Below, in pieces: positions 28,576 through 37,309 of a DNA stretch of 64,000 nt. The DNA is from Listeria grayi DSM 20601 (GTDB lineage: Bacteria; Bacillota; Bacilli; Lactobacillales; Listeriaceae), in contig NZ_GL538353.1 of assembly GCF_000148995.1 (NCBI RefSeq), forward strand, positions 248,001 to 312,000, in the 5' to 3' direction. Made by a program: the position numbers and the translations under genes. Each line of letters begins with the position of its first letter. The first letter of the stretch is position 1. The notes beneath the pieces are model-generated. The model was not told where the DNA came from. It did no database searches and was given only the letters and a program-made list of their open reading frames with translations.

Positions 28576-28601
28576 AAAAGTAAGGGTGTATACTTACTTT
28601 T
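28576..28601 (+). promoter_or_regulatory. Inverted repeat upstream of the FMN reductase gene
   Basis: AAAAGTAAG (28576-28584) and CTTACTTTT (28593-28601) are perfect 9-bp arms around GGTGTATA. GTATAC/TACTTACTTTT patterns of this kind are bound by HxlR- or MarR-type regulators of reductases, but no regulator gene is adjacent. The gene begins 54 bp downstream. Confidence 0.5.
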
Positions 28602-28654
28602 GGTTAGTAAATAACATTTTGTGTTTCTGATCAATAATTGAATGAGGTGATCGT

Positions 28655-29206
28655 ATGGTGAAAATTGGAATTATATTAGGCAGTGTCAGAGAAGGAAGAA
28701 ACGGTAAGGCCGTTGCAGATTGGGCTTTAGATAAAGCGGCGGGTTTCAATAAAGATATAGAAGCAAGCTATGAATTAGTAGATCTTGCAGATTATGACTT
28801 ACCATTTCTGGGAAAGGTTCCGACAGAAGGGCAACAAAAAGCAATCAGCGACTGGTCTGAAAAAATCGCGTCTTTCGATGGCTATATTTTTATCACAGCA
28901 GAATATAACCATGGGGTAGCCGGAGCGTTCAAAAATGCGTTAGACTTTTTGAAACCAGAATTTAAAAACAAAGCAGTCGGCTTTATCGGGTATGGCGGAT
29001 TAGGAGCAGCTCGTTCTATCGAAAACTTGCGTGTTGTCGTTGCAGAGCAAGGTCTTGCATCGGTTCAACGCACAGTCAATTTATCGTTGATGACAGACTT
29101 TTTGAATATGAGTGAATTCACACCTGCAGAATTTCATGATGCAGAATTGATCGAATTACTTGATCAATTACTGTCGTGGAGTAAAGCACTTAAAAGCATT
29201 CGTTGA
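28655..29206 (+). CDS. NAD(P)H-dependent FMN reductase (azoreductase/quinone reductase-like)
   Basis: A 183-residue flavodoxin-like reductase. The flavin phosphate loop is GSVREGRNGKAVADW, a second FMN loop is TAEYNHGVAGAFKNALDFL, and GYGGLGAARSIENLR follows. This matches the NADPH_FMN_red (PF03358-type) family of about 180 residues that reduce quinones, azo dyes or flavins. It is a single gene flanked by terminators, with a dyad operator upstream, which suggests induction by an electrophile or oxidant. Confidence 0.85.
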   Translation: MVKIGIILGSVREGRNGKAVADWALDKAAGFNKDIEASYELVDLADYDLPFLGKVPTEGQQKAISDWSEKIASFDGYIFITAEYNHGVAGAFKNALDFLKPEFKNKAVGFIGYGGLGAARSIENLRVVVAEQGLASVQRTVNLSLMTDFLNMSEFTPAEFHDAELIELLDQLLSWSKALKSIR

Positions 29207-29216
29207 GTTTATAAAT

Positions 29217-29292
29217 AAAAAGCGTATGAAGTTACTATTAATGAACCATCCTTTCTGGGGCTGGTATTAATAGGACTTCATGCGCTTTTTTT
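29217..29292. terminator. Long bidirectional hairpin terminator
   Basis: AAAAAGCGTATGAAGT (29217-29232) pairs with ACTTCATGCGCTTTTT (29275-29290, one G-T), with inner ATTAAT/ATTAAT and ACCA/TGGT stems. T runs on one strand and A runs on the other suit termination of both the reductase gene and the convergent pucR-like gene. Confidence 0.8.
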
Positions 29293-29295
29293 TAT

Positions 29296-30930
29296 TCAGT
29301 CTGCTAGTCGTTCTTCTGCGACTTTCAAAAGCCGTACCCCGATATTGAGCTGGGTCACTTCATCTGCATTCGTCAAGTCGATCTGCAGCATCGAAATGAT
29401 TTTATTCATGCGGTAGCTCATCGTCTTTGGATGGATAAATAATGCTGCGGCACTTGCTTTGATATTTTGATTATTATCCAGATACGTGACAAGCGTACGG
29501 TATAATTCATTTTTATGCGTTTGCAACTGGATAAGTTCTTCGGGAACAAAGTCTAGGAAATTGCTGTCTTTCGGCAGTTTCAATAATAGGCGGTAAAAAC
29601 CGAGATCGCCATATGAAATAACGAAAGCCTGCGGATAGATCTTCGCCGCTAGCTGCAGCGTTTCCAACGCTTGTTGCGAATGCTTCGGAAATAGGTCGAC
29701 AGTGCCTTCCTCGCTGATCCCGATCTGCAAGTAGGAATGTTGGCTTTTAGTTTGATCGATCAACTGTTGGAGCTTCTTTTTCAGCGTAATGATCGTTTCA
29801 TTTTTTGTGTTTAGAATAAAGTTGATCCGATAAGGTCGAATCCGGTAAACAATATCCGGCCAGACTTTCTTGAAGGCAGCGATCAGATTATTGGTATGTT
29901 TATCCGATTTGTTGAAGTCGGTCGTCAGCTGATTGTTGATATTCTTCGATTCGACAGTTAAAAAGCGGTAACGCCCGCCGATATCCATGCGAAACTGGTT
30001 TAGGATCATTTCAAGCTGTGCTTTGGAATCAACTTTGCCGGAGATCAGATCATCGATCAAGTCGTTGGAATAACCATATTTCATCTCTCTGATGGAAGCC
30101 TGTTTCAAATACTCCATTTGAATAAAGCTGATCGCATTTTCGATCGCCATGTAGTCGATCGCGACTACGGCTTTTCCCGCTTCCCGAATAGCTAAATAAA
30201 GATTTTCCTCTTTGATTTGAGGAATAGGAACGACGATCTCGCGATACACTTGTGGATCGTTATTTTTATAGCGGAAATTCCGTTCTTTGTAGTGATAACT
30301 AGTATGTTCTTTCTTTTCGACAGAAGAAAGATCAGAGAGAATCATTACGTCTTCTGAATCTTCATCCCCACTCAAAATCGGTTTAGCAGAAGTATGCAGT
30401 TGATTATATAAATATACTGGATTGTTGATCAGTTTTTCCAACAGCACGAGGATCTCCTTGTAAGAAGTCCCATTCATCGCAAGGGAAATAAATTTTTGGT
30501 TGATGAGCCGGTATTGCTGAAGCAGCATATTCGTCTCGTTAAAGAGCAACTGCATGACTTCTACCATAATGTCGTTATATTTGATGTCACGTTCGATCTG
30601 GAAAAGTGGCAGATGATATTTCGTACAACTATCCATAATCGCTTTGGGAATCTGCGAAACGAAGCGATCCGTTTTGACAATAAGACCAGCGCATTCAAAA
30701 TGATGGATCTTCGCGATAAATGACTCCAACTCTGCTTCGCTGTAATTAGAAAAACCATATAAGCTCGTTAACAGCAGTTCATTTGGAGTGACCCAATTTT
30801 CGATATCAGGAGCTTCCATGATCATGATATTATCGACCTCATTATGAATGCCCGTTTGGCCAGTAACAAGCTTGGCATTTTGGAAAGAATGTAGCGAAAG
30901 TAAGTCGCGAACAAGAACAGTCATCGTCAT
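29296..30930 (-). CDS. PucR-family transcriptional regulator of the ureide cluster
   Basis: A 544-residue regulator. Residues about 8-130 form the PucR N-terminal (purine catabolism) domain (NIMIMEAPDIENWVTPNELLLTS), a GGDEF-like or CdaR central region follows, and the C-terminus holds the PucR helix-turn-helix (ASAAALFIHPKTMSYRMNKI, about residues 495-515). PucR and its relatives activate genes for purine, allantoin or GABA use in the presence of a pathway intermediate. It is divergent from the fdrA-ylbE fusion gene and so probably activates the cluster. The inducer would be a good clue to the pathway substrate. Confidence 0.88.
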   Translation of the reverse strand: MTMTVLVRDLLSLHSFQNAKLVTGQTGIHNEVDNIMIMEAPDIENWVTPNELLLTSLYGFSNYSEAELESFIAKIHHFECAGLIVKTDRFVSQIPKAIMDSCTKYHLPLFQIERDIKYNDIMVEVMQLLFNETNMLLQQYRLINQKFISLAMNGTSYKEILVLLEKLINNPVYLYNQLHTSAKPILSGDEDSEDVMILSDLSSVEKKEHTSYHYKERNFRYKNNDPQVYREIVVPIPQIKEENLYLAIREAGKAVVAIDYMAIENAISFIQMEYLKQASIREMKYGYSNDLIDDLISGKVDSKAQLEMILNQFRMDIGGRYRFLTVESKNINNQLTTDFNKSDKHTNNLIAAFKKVWPDIVYRIRPYRINFILNTKNETIITLKKKLQQLIDQTKSQHSYLQIGISEEGTVDLFPKHSQQALETLQLAAKIYPQAFVISYGDLGFYRLLLKLPKDSNFLDFVPEELIQLQTHKNELYRTLVTYLDNNQNIKASAAALFIHPKTMSYRMNKIISMLQIDLTNADEVTQLNIGVRLLKVAEERLAD

Positions 30931-30961
30931 TTTCTCCTCTCAGGAATTAATCATAAAACAT

Positions 30962-30992
30962 ACTTTACACTGGAAAGGATAAAATGTAAAGT
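30962..30992 (+). promoter_or_regulatory. Candidate PucR operator in the divergent region
   Basis: ACTTTACA (30962-30969) and TGTAAAGT (30985-30992) are perfect 8-bp arms 15 bp apart, with CAT/ATG flanks. The dyad lies 32-62 bp before the regulator start and about 130 bp before the fusion gene. No clear sigma-A promoter for the fusion gene was found, which would fit an activator-dependent promoter. Confidence 0.45.
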
Positions 30993-31118
30993 TATGATTT
31001 CGTTTTCTTTTATCCCGTAGAGATAAAAATATGGAGTTTGTTTATCTGATAATGAGAATGTAATTGCCGAATAATTGGAATAGAATGAAGCTATAGAAGA
31101 GATTGGGGGAAGTTTATC

Positions 31119-34109
31119 GTGTTAAGTACAGTAATCAAGCCGAATAACTATCAAGATTCAATCAGCCTCATGCTACTGACCAAAGAAATCAGTAAAATGG
31201 AGGGCATCCATAAACTCCAAGTTATGATGGGGACAGATGCCAATAAATCCATTTTTGACGCAGCCGGGCTGCTTACAGAAGAAGCTGAAAAAGCATCTTC
31301 GAATGATATGATGATCGTTTTAGATATCGAAAGTAAAGATATAGAAGAAGAGGCTCTACAAGCAATCGATCAGTTCTTAAAAGATCTTGCTGTGAAAAAA
31401 GAAGATACAGGTAATGGACCAGCTTCCGTAAGAAACTGGGATGGTGCCTTAAAAGCTTTGCCTGATGCTAATCTCGCATTGATCTCGGTAGCGGGAACAT
31501 ATGCTGCAGCTGAGATCGAGAATGCTTTGGATAATGGGCTAAATGCGTTTGTATTCAGTGACAACGTGCCTAAAGAAGAGGAAGTTCGTTTGAAGAAGAA
31601 AGCGCATGAGAAAGGATTGCTTGTAATGGGTCCGGATTGCGGAACCGGCCTGATCGGTGGTATTCCGTTAGCTTTCACTAATGTGATCCGCCCCGGGAAT
31701 ATCAGCATTGTTGGTGCTTCTGGGACAGGGATCCAAGAAGTATCCACGATTATTGACCGCTTAGGCGGCGGGGTAACGCATGCGATCGGTACAGGCGGAC
31801 GCGATCTATCCGATGAAGTTGGCGCTATTACAATGAAAGATACGTTATTAGCTCTTGCAGAACACGATCCAACTGAGGTGATCGTCGTGATCTCCAAGCC
31901 GCCTGCAAAGGAAGTTCGTGATGAAGTCGTGACATTGCTCCATGGTATTGATAAACCTGTCGTAGCAGTATTCTTGGGAGAAAATCCAACAGCACATGAA
32001 GGCGAAGTCTATTTTGCACATACGCTCGAAGAAACAGCTCACTTGGCAGTGGCGCTATCACAAGGGAAATCGATCGAAGCTGAGATCCCTAAACCGCAAG
32101 TAGAAAAGGATGCCAAACTTGAAGGTAAGGTGATCAAGGGATTGTATTCGGGCGGTACCCTTGCAAATGAAGCAGGGATGTTGATCTCAGAAGCACTTGA
32201 CCTGGGTGGCGTTATCAAAGAAGAAGGCTATGTTCTACGAGCGCACGGTCACGAGATACTTGATTTAGGGGACGATCTTTATACGCAAGGCAGACCGCAT
32301 CCAATGATCGATCCAGAGATCCGCGTTCAGAAAATAAAAGAAACAGCACAAGAAGACAGCACCGGGATCATTTTGCTAGATGTTGTTTTAGGCTATGGAG
32401 CGGCAGACATGGCAGAAACATTGGCACCAGTGATCGAAGAAGTGCTTGCCGAAGCAGCAAAAGCGACTCGCTCGCTTCATATTGTCGGGACGATCGTTGG
32501 TACGAAAAACGATCCACAAGATTTCGACGCTGCAAAAAAAGTGCTTGAAAAAGCAGGGATGCATGTCACAGACAGCAATGCACAAGCAGTTGATTACAGC
32601 TTGCAATTATTAGGCAAACACATCACAGCAACTGCTAAAACACAAAAAGCATACCAAGGCGAAAAAATCGAATTACCAGCCGCAAACGAAAATATCATCG
32701 CCTTTTTAAATCAAAAAGCAGAAGTCATCAATATCGGCATTGCTGATTTCAATGAACCAATCCAAAAATTCGGTAGTAGATCCGTTCAATTTGATTGGAA
32801 ACCAGCTGCTGGTGGCAATGTGAAGTTGATCCAGATACTGCAAAAAATCAAACAGCTGAAAGACCTTGGTCAACAGAATAATGCCGTTGTCGATCGTTTC
32901 AGACAAGGTTCGCCTTATCTTGTAGATGTTGTACCGGCTGGCAGTGTGATCGATGAATTGAACAGCAAAACGCTACTTCATGCAGGGCCACCGATCAAAT
33001 ATGAAGATATGTCTGATCCAATGCAAGGTTCTTGCGTCGGAGCTGTCCTTTTTGAAGGCTGGGCAAAAGAAGAAAGCGAAGCACGTTCCTTACTGGAAAA
33101 CGGCGAGATCAACTTGATCCCCTGTCATCATGTCAATGCAGTCGGCCCGATGGGTGGAATCACATCCGGCAGCATGCCTGTCTTAGTTGTAGAAAATCGC
33201 TTAGAAGGAAATCGCGCTTACTGTACATTAAACGAAGGAATCGGCCGGGTGCTACGCTTTGGTGCTTACGACAGCGAAGTGATCGACCGTCTGACTTGGA
33301 TGAAAGATACATTAGGCCCAGTTTTAGGAGAAGCGATCCGTTCCAAAAAAGAAGGGATCAACGTCAATGTTATTATGGCAAAAGCGATCACGATGGGAGA
33401 TGAATTCCACCAACGTAATATTGCGGCGAGCCTTGTTTTCCTAAAAGAAGTCGCACCGCTGATCGTAGCACTTGATATTACCGATGATAAAAAAGAAGCA
33501 GTGATTCAATTTTTAGCTGATACCGATCAATTTTTCCTCAATATTATGATGGCTACTGGGAAATCGATCGTCGATGCAGCGAAACTGGTTGAAGAAGGAA
33601 CCATCGTGACAACCTTATCACGCAATGGTCAAAACTTCGGGATCAAAGTAAGCGGACTAGGCGAAGAGTGGTTCACAGCACCTGTTAATACTCCAGAGGG
33701 ATTATTTTTCACAGGATTCAGCCAAGAAGACGCAAATCCGGATATGGGTGACAGTGCGATTGCAGAAACAGTCGGCTTTGGTGGTATGGCAATGATTGCT
33801 GCACCAGGCGTGACACGTTTTGTTGGAGCAGGCGGATTTGATGACGCCAAACGCGTGAGTGACGAGATGGATGAGATCTGTATCGCCAACAATGCGAATT
33901 TCACGATCCCGACTTGGGATTTCCAAGGCACACCGCTAGGGATCGATATTTGCAAAGTCGTTGAAACAGGAATCACACCACTCATCAATACCGGGATTGC
34001 AGGTAAAGTGGCAGGCCTGGGCCAAGTTGGTGCAGGAACCGTTCGCGCACCGATCCAATGTTTTGAAAAAGCACTAGTTGCCTTTGCTGAAAAATGGGAT
34101 CTGGTGTAA
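31119..34109 (+). CDS. fdrA: FdrA-YlbE fusion: acyl-CoA-synthetase-like FdrA joined to DUF1116 (transcarbamylase subunits)
   Basis: A 996-residue protein, about the sum of E. coli FdrA (about 555) and YlbE (about 420). Residues 1 to about 510 are FdrA-like: a succinyl-CoA-synthetase alpha-type fold with MGPDCGTGLIGGIPLAF, ISIVGASGTGIQEVSTI and, later, LYSGGTLANEAGMLI plus a phosphohistidine-like AHGHEILDLGDD loop. After a linker (about 505-525) residues to the end match DUF1116: RQGSPYLVDVVPAGSV, HAGPPIKYEDMSDPMQGSC, HHVNAVGPMGG, FTIPTWDFQGTPLGIDI. In E. coli these two proteins with a DUF2877 protein (AllF, AllG, AllH) make the oxamate transcarbamylase, which phosphorolyses oxalurate to oxamate and carbamoyl phosphate. 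GTG start after GGGGGAAG. The DUF2877 gene follows 4 bp downstream. The natural substrate here is unproven. Confidence 0.88.
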   Translation: MLSTVIKPNNYQDSISLMLLTKEISKMEGIHKLQVMMGTDANKSIFDAAGLLTEEAEKASSNDMMIVLDIESKDIEEEALQAIDQFLKDLAVKKEDTGNGPASVRNWDGALKALPDANLALISVAGTYAAAEIENALDNGLNAFVFSDNVPKEEEVRLKKKAHEKGLLVMGPDCGTGLIGGIPLAFTNVIRPGNISIVGASGTGIQEVSTIIDRLGGGVTHAIGTGGRDLSDEVGAITMKDTLLALAEHDPTEVIVVISKPPAKEVRDEVVTLLHGIDKPVVAVFLGENPTAHEGEVYFAHTLEETAHLAVALSQGKSIEAEIPKPQVEKDAKLEGKVIKGLYSGGTLANEAGMLISEALDLGGVIKEEGYVLRAHGHEILDLGDDLYTQGRPHPMIDPEIRVQKIKETAQEDSTGIILLDVVLGYGAADMAETLAPVIEEVLAEAAKATRSLHIVGTIVGTKNDPQDFDAAKKVLEKAGMHVTDSNAQAVDYSLQLLGKHITATAKTQKAYQGEKIELPAANENIIAFLNQKAEVINIGIADFNEPIQKFGSRSVQFDWKPAAGGNVKLIQILQKIKQLKDLGQQNNAVVDRFRQGSPYLVDVVPAGSVIDELNSKTLLHAGPPIKYEDMSDPMQGSCVGAVLFEGWAKEESEARSLLENGEINLIPCHHVNAVGPMGGITSGSMPVLVVENRLEGNRAYCTLNEGIGRVLRFGAYDSEVIDRLTWMKDTLGPVLGEAIRSKKEGINVNVIMAKAITMGDEFHQRNIAASLVFLKEVAPLIVALDITDDKKEAVIQFLADTDQFFLNIMMATGKSIVDAAKLVEEGTIVTTLSRNGQNFGIKVSGLGEEWFTAPVNTPEGLFFTGFSQEDANPDMGDSAIAETVGFGGMAMIAAPGVTRFVGAGGFDDAKRVSDEMDEICIANNANFTIPTWDFQGTPLGIDICKVVETGITPLINTGIAGKVAGLGQVGAGTVRAPIQCFEKALVAFAEKWDLV

Positions 34110-34113
34110 GACC

Positions 34114-34950
34114 GTGAATTCTTCCGTTGGGACTATTTCGCTGACTTCAGAGGGGACGGCATGCAGCAGTTACGCGCTGCGCCGCCTTGAAGAAGGACGA
34201 GCCGGCTATGTGCGAAGTATCTTTCAAACCAGCTTGAACATTGAAGCGGAAGGTTTTCTATTTCACATCGGGGAAGAAACTGCCGGACTTTCCTGCAATG
34301 GTTGTACATTGACTCGAGCAGGCATACGCACGTTACTGGCAACTGCTTCGATCGATGATCTAGTTCTGTTCCGTTCCGGTTTACTGCGTATTTTCACCAG
34401 AGGGGGAGTTATCCATCTGGACTTGTCAAAACTCAAACAATGTTCGCTGAAGCTACCGAGTGGAAAGGCAGCAGATCAGCTGGGAAATTTACCACTACTT
34501 ACGCTGCCTTCCCATGAAAAATTGGCACGCTCGCTAACAAAGTTAGCCACTCCGTTTGTAGAGAGGGATCATCGTAGCTTGCAGCTTGATATGCTAGGTT
34601 TGGGCGAAGGATTGACACCTTCTGGAGATGATATGCTGGTCGGCTACACCGCCGTTTTGCAAATCGCCAATGCCTCGCTTTTACCATTGTGGCTAAAGGC
34701 TCTCCGCAGCCTGCCGCTGGAAAAAACTACCAGTGTAGCAGCCTCCTATATAGAAGCAGTCTGTGAAGGTCAAGTAAGCGAAGCACTTTTTGACAGTTTG
34801 ACAGCGGAAGTTGAAAAAATGCAGCAAGAAGCCTTCCAAAAGCTGCTGCAGCTGGGACATACATCTGGGAATGACACATTGCTTGGTATGCAAGCAGCCC
34901 TGATTTATTTAAAAATAACAAATCATACGAAACACATAGGGGGAGCATGA
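34114..34950 (+). CDS. allH: DUF2877 protein, third transcarbamylase subunit (AllH/YlbF-like)
   Basis: A 278-residue protein of the DUF2877 family. The key block is [20 protein letters not shown] at about residues 162-181, followed by a helical C-terminus with [13 protein letters not shown]. In E. coli the DUF2877 protein YlbF (AllH) is needed with FdrA and YlbE for oxamate transcarbamylase activity. I take the GTG at 34114, 4 bp after the fusion gene stop; the ATG at 34078 would overlap that gene by 32 bp. Translational coupling to the upstream gene is likely. Its end overlaps the carbamate kinase start. Confidence 0.82.
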   Translation: MNSSVGTISLTSEGTACSSYALRRLEEGRAGYVRSIFQTSLNIEAEGFLFHIGEETAGLSCNGCTLTRAGIRTLLATASIDDLVLFRSGLLRIFTRGGVIHLDLSKLKQCSLKLPSGKAADQLGNLPLLTLPSHEKLARSLTKLATPFVERDHRSLQLDMLGLGEGLTPSGDDMLVGYTAVLQIANASLLPLWLKALRSLPLEKTTSVAASYIEAVCEGQVSEALFDSLTAEVEKMQQEAFQKLLQLGHTSGNDTLLGMQAALIYLKITNHTKHIGGA

Positions 34951-35897
34951 TGAAAAAAAGAGTTGTGGTCGCATTAGGCGGTAATGCCATTTTAGACGGT
35001 GACGCATCCGCAGAAGCCCAACAAGCCAATATTGAGAAAACAGTAGCATATTTGCTGAATTTTATCCAAAATGGCGATGAATTGGTGATCGCTCACGGCA
35101 ATGGCCCGCAAGTTGGAAATTTGATCTTGCAACAGGCAGCAAGCGATTCAGAAGAAAATCCAGCAATGCCGCTAGACGCTGCCGTGGCAATGACACAAGG
35201 CAGTATCGGCTATTGGCTGCAAAACGCATTGGACAATGCGTTAGCGGCGCATCATATCGATAGGGAAGTTGCTACAGTATTGACACAGATCATAGTGGAT
35301 AAACAAGACGATGCCTTTTTGAATCCTACTAAGCCGATCGGTCCTTTCTTATCAGAAGCAGAAGTGAAAACAGCTGCAGCAAATAATAAGGCCTTTCGTT
35401 TTATTGAAGATTCCGGGCGTGGTTTTCGCCGCGTGGTTCCTTCGCCAAAACCGCTGGCTATCAAGGAGAGCAAAGTCATTGCCAATCTTGTCAGCGAAGC
35501 CGTTATCACGATTGCTTGTGGTGGCGGAGGCATTCCGATCTATCAAGATGGCGACAGTTATCAAGGTATCGAAGCAGTGATCGATAAAGACTCTGCCGCG
35601 GAGCGTTTGGCTGCCGACATTGATGCAGATATCCTCATTATTTTGACAGGTGTCGATAATGTTTATGTGAATTTCAACAAACCGAATCAGCAGAAATTAG
35701 GACACGTCACCTCTGAAGAACTACGCGTTTGGGCGGGAGAAGGACAATTCCCGCCAGGAAGCATGCTGCCGAAAGTCGAAGCAGCGATCGATTTTGTCGA
35801 ACGCACTGGGAAACAAGCAATTATCACTTCTTTAGAAAACTTACAGCATCCCGAAGAGGGAACCGTGATTTCCAAAGCAAGTCATACAGTTTCGTAA
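34950..35897 (+). CDS. Carbamate kinase
   Basis: A 315-residue amino-acid-kinase-fold enzyme of usual length. Motifs are [44 protein letters not shown] and [15 protein letters not shown], all characteristic of carbamate kinases. It transfers phosphate from carbamoyl phosphate to ADP, giving ATP, ammonia and CO2. Next to the FdrA/DUF1116/DUF2877 genes it is the energy-harvesting step of the pathway, the role of AllK (YbcF) in E. coli allantoin fermentation. ATG codons at 34947 and 34950 overlap the DUF2877 stop; the second is better spaced from GGGGGAG. No arginine deiminase genes are adjacent. Confidence 0.92.
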   Translation: MKKRVVVALGGNAILDGDASAEAQQANIEKTVAYLLNFIQNGDELVIAHGNGPQVGNLILQQAASDSEENPAMPLDAAVAMTQGSIGYWLQNALDNALAAHHIDREVATVLTQIIVDKQDDAFLNPTKPIGPFLSEAEVKTAAANNKAFRFIEDSGRGFRRVVPSPKPLAIKESKVIANLVSEAVITIACGGGGIPIYQDGDSYQGIEAVIDKDSAAERLAADIDADILIILTGVDNVYVNFNKPNQQKLGHVTSEELRVWAGEGQFPPGSMLPKVEAAIDFVERTGKQAIITSLENLQHPEEGTVISKASHTVS

Positions 35898-35930
35898 AAC
35901 AGATTGGCCAAAAAAAGGAGGTACAACGGC

Positions 35931-37289
35931 ATGACCAGAAAAAGAACGCTTATCATGGCATTGTTTGGGATCGTATTTTATCTCGTATCCGCAATTCCTG
36001 TTTATGCGGCAGAGATCGATAAAGCCGCTCATCCAAAAGGATTCATGGCTATTTTAGTGATTATCCCGCTTATCATCGTCTTGCTGCTTTTATTCTTAAA
36101 AGTGGATATGATCATTGCGGGACTTGTGGGCGGCGTGATCGCCATGCTGATCGGGGGAATCGGCTTAGCGGAAGCAAACAAACAGTTTATCGAAACGATT
36201 CCGACAATGCTGACAAACACAGTACCGATCATCAACTCAGCGATCGCCATGGCGGTTTTTAAATCGGGTGGCTATTCCGCAGCACTTACACTGGCAAAAC
36301 GAGCAACGAAAGGACGCGTAGAATTAGTATCTGCCTTTATCGTTATCTTGCTCGCAGCAGCCACTTACATGTCCGGTATCGGCGGCGGTAGTGCAATGGT
36401 TATTGCTCCGCTGGCATTTGCAGCAGTCGGTGTTATTCCAGAATTGATTGCCGGGATGTCGCTGGCAGCGGCAGTATCTTTTACCACCTCACCGGCATCA
36501 TTAGAATCGAGCATCGTGTCGCAATTAGGTGATATCAGTGTCGGCTCTTATGTAGCAACAATGCGTCCGTACTGGCTGTTTTTCGTCCTTGTTGCCGTGA
36601 TCTTAGCTTATTGGGGAACAAAAAGAAGAAACGTCGGCTTCAAACAGGATGAGAACGACACCTTCCAACATATGAACAACAAACAATTATTTAAGATCAC
36701 CATTCCAGCTATTTTCTTACTATTTGCCGTTATTTTAGGACCGGTAGTCAATAAATTGATCGGCTTTGAGTTATTATCGCCATTAGTTTACATGGTCGTT
36801 ACCTTTATTTTGATTTTCTTGTGTACAGAATTTAAAATGAATCAGACGGTAGAATCTATGGTAGACGGTTCTACATACATTTTGACACGATTATTCCAAG
36901 TAGGGATTTTCTTATCCTTTATCAACATTATTGCAGAAACTGGTACATTCGGTGTTATCGCTGGTGTTGCAAGATCAGCACCGGAAGCTGTAGTTGTTCC
37001 AGTTGCCGTGATAACAGGTATTTTGATTGGTATACCTGCTGGCGCCTATGTCGGCTCGGTACTGACACTGGTGCTTCCGGTTGCCGTATCATTAGGATTT
37101 TCACCGCTTGCATTAGGTTTTGTAACGATCGGGGTCGGGCTTGGAAGTCAAATGAGTTTTGTCAATATTACGATGCAGGCATTATCTTCCGGATTCCAGA
37201 TACCGATTTTAGAGGTTGTAAAAGGAAACGTGAAGTGGATAAGTTTAGCTTCGGTACTGCTACTTATCATTGCATTGATTTTCGCATAA
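35931..37289 (+). CDS. Polytopic permease of the ureide cluster (ion-transporter superfamily-like)
   Basis: A 452-residue membrane protein with about 12 hydrophobic segments; a possible signal-like first segment ends at VYAAEIDKA. Features include AATYMSGIGGGSAMVIAPLAFAA (a Gly/Ser-rich hairpin), SFTTSPASLESSIVSQLGD and IGIPAGAYVGSVLTLVLPVAVSLGFS. The repeated Gly-rich hairpins are like those of DctM, CitM or NhaC-type ion-coupled carriers. It most likely imports the organic anion or ureide used by the cluster. The substrate is not readable. The start at 35931 follows AAAGGAGG; the first amidohydrolase is 20 bp downstream. Confidence 0.78.
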   Translation: MTRKRTLIMALFGIVFYLVSAIPVYAAEIDKAAHPKGFMAILVIIPLIIVLLLLFLKVDMIIAGLVGGVIAMLIGGIGLAEANKQFIETIPTMLTNTVPIINSAIAMAVFKSGGYSAALTLAKRATKGRVELVSAFIVILLAAATYMSGIGGGSAMVIAPLAFAAVGVIPELIAGMSLAAAVSFTTSPASLESSIVSQLGDISVGSYVATMRPYWLFFVLVAVILAYWGTKRRNVGFKQDENDTFQHMNNKQLFKITIPAIFLLFAVILGPVVNKLIGFELLSPLVYMVVTFILIFLCTEFKMNQTVESMVDGSTYILTRLFQVGIFLSFINIIAETGTFGVIAGVARSAPEAVVVPVAVITGILIGIPAGAYVGSVLTLVLPVAVSLGFSPLALGFVTIGVGLGSQMSFVNITMQALSSGFQIPILEVVKGNVKWISLASVLLLIIALIFA

Positions 37290-37309
37290 AAAGGATGAGG
37301 TGATAGAAA

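Noticed and set aside
31370-31897. Long minus-strand open frame inside the fdrA-ylbE fusion gene
   Set aside because: Low-complexity Pro/Ser-rich translation typical of the antisense of a conserved gene; no ribosome site.
36029-36250. Minus-strand open frames within the permease and amidohydrolase genes
   Set aside because: They mirror conserved plus-strand genes and have no start signals or recognisable domains.
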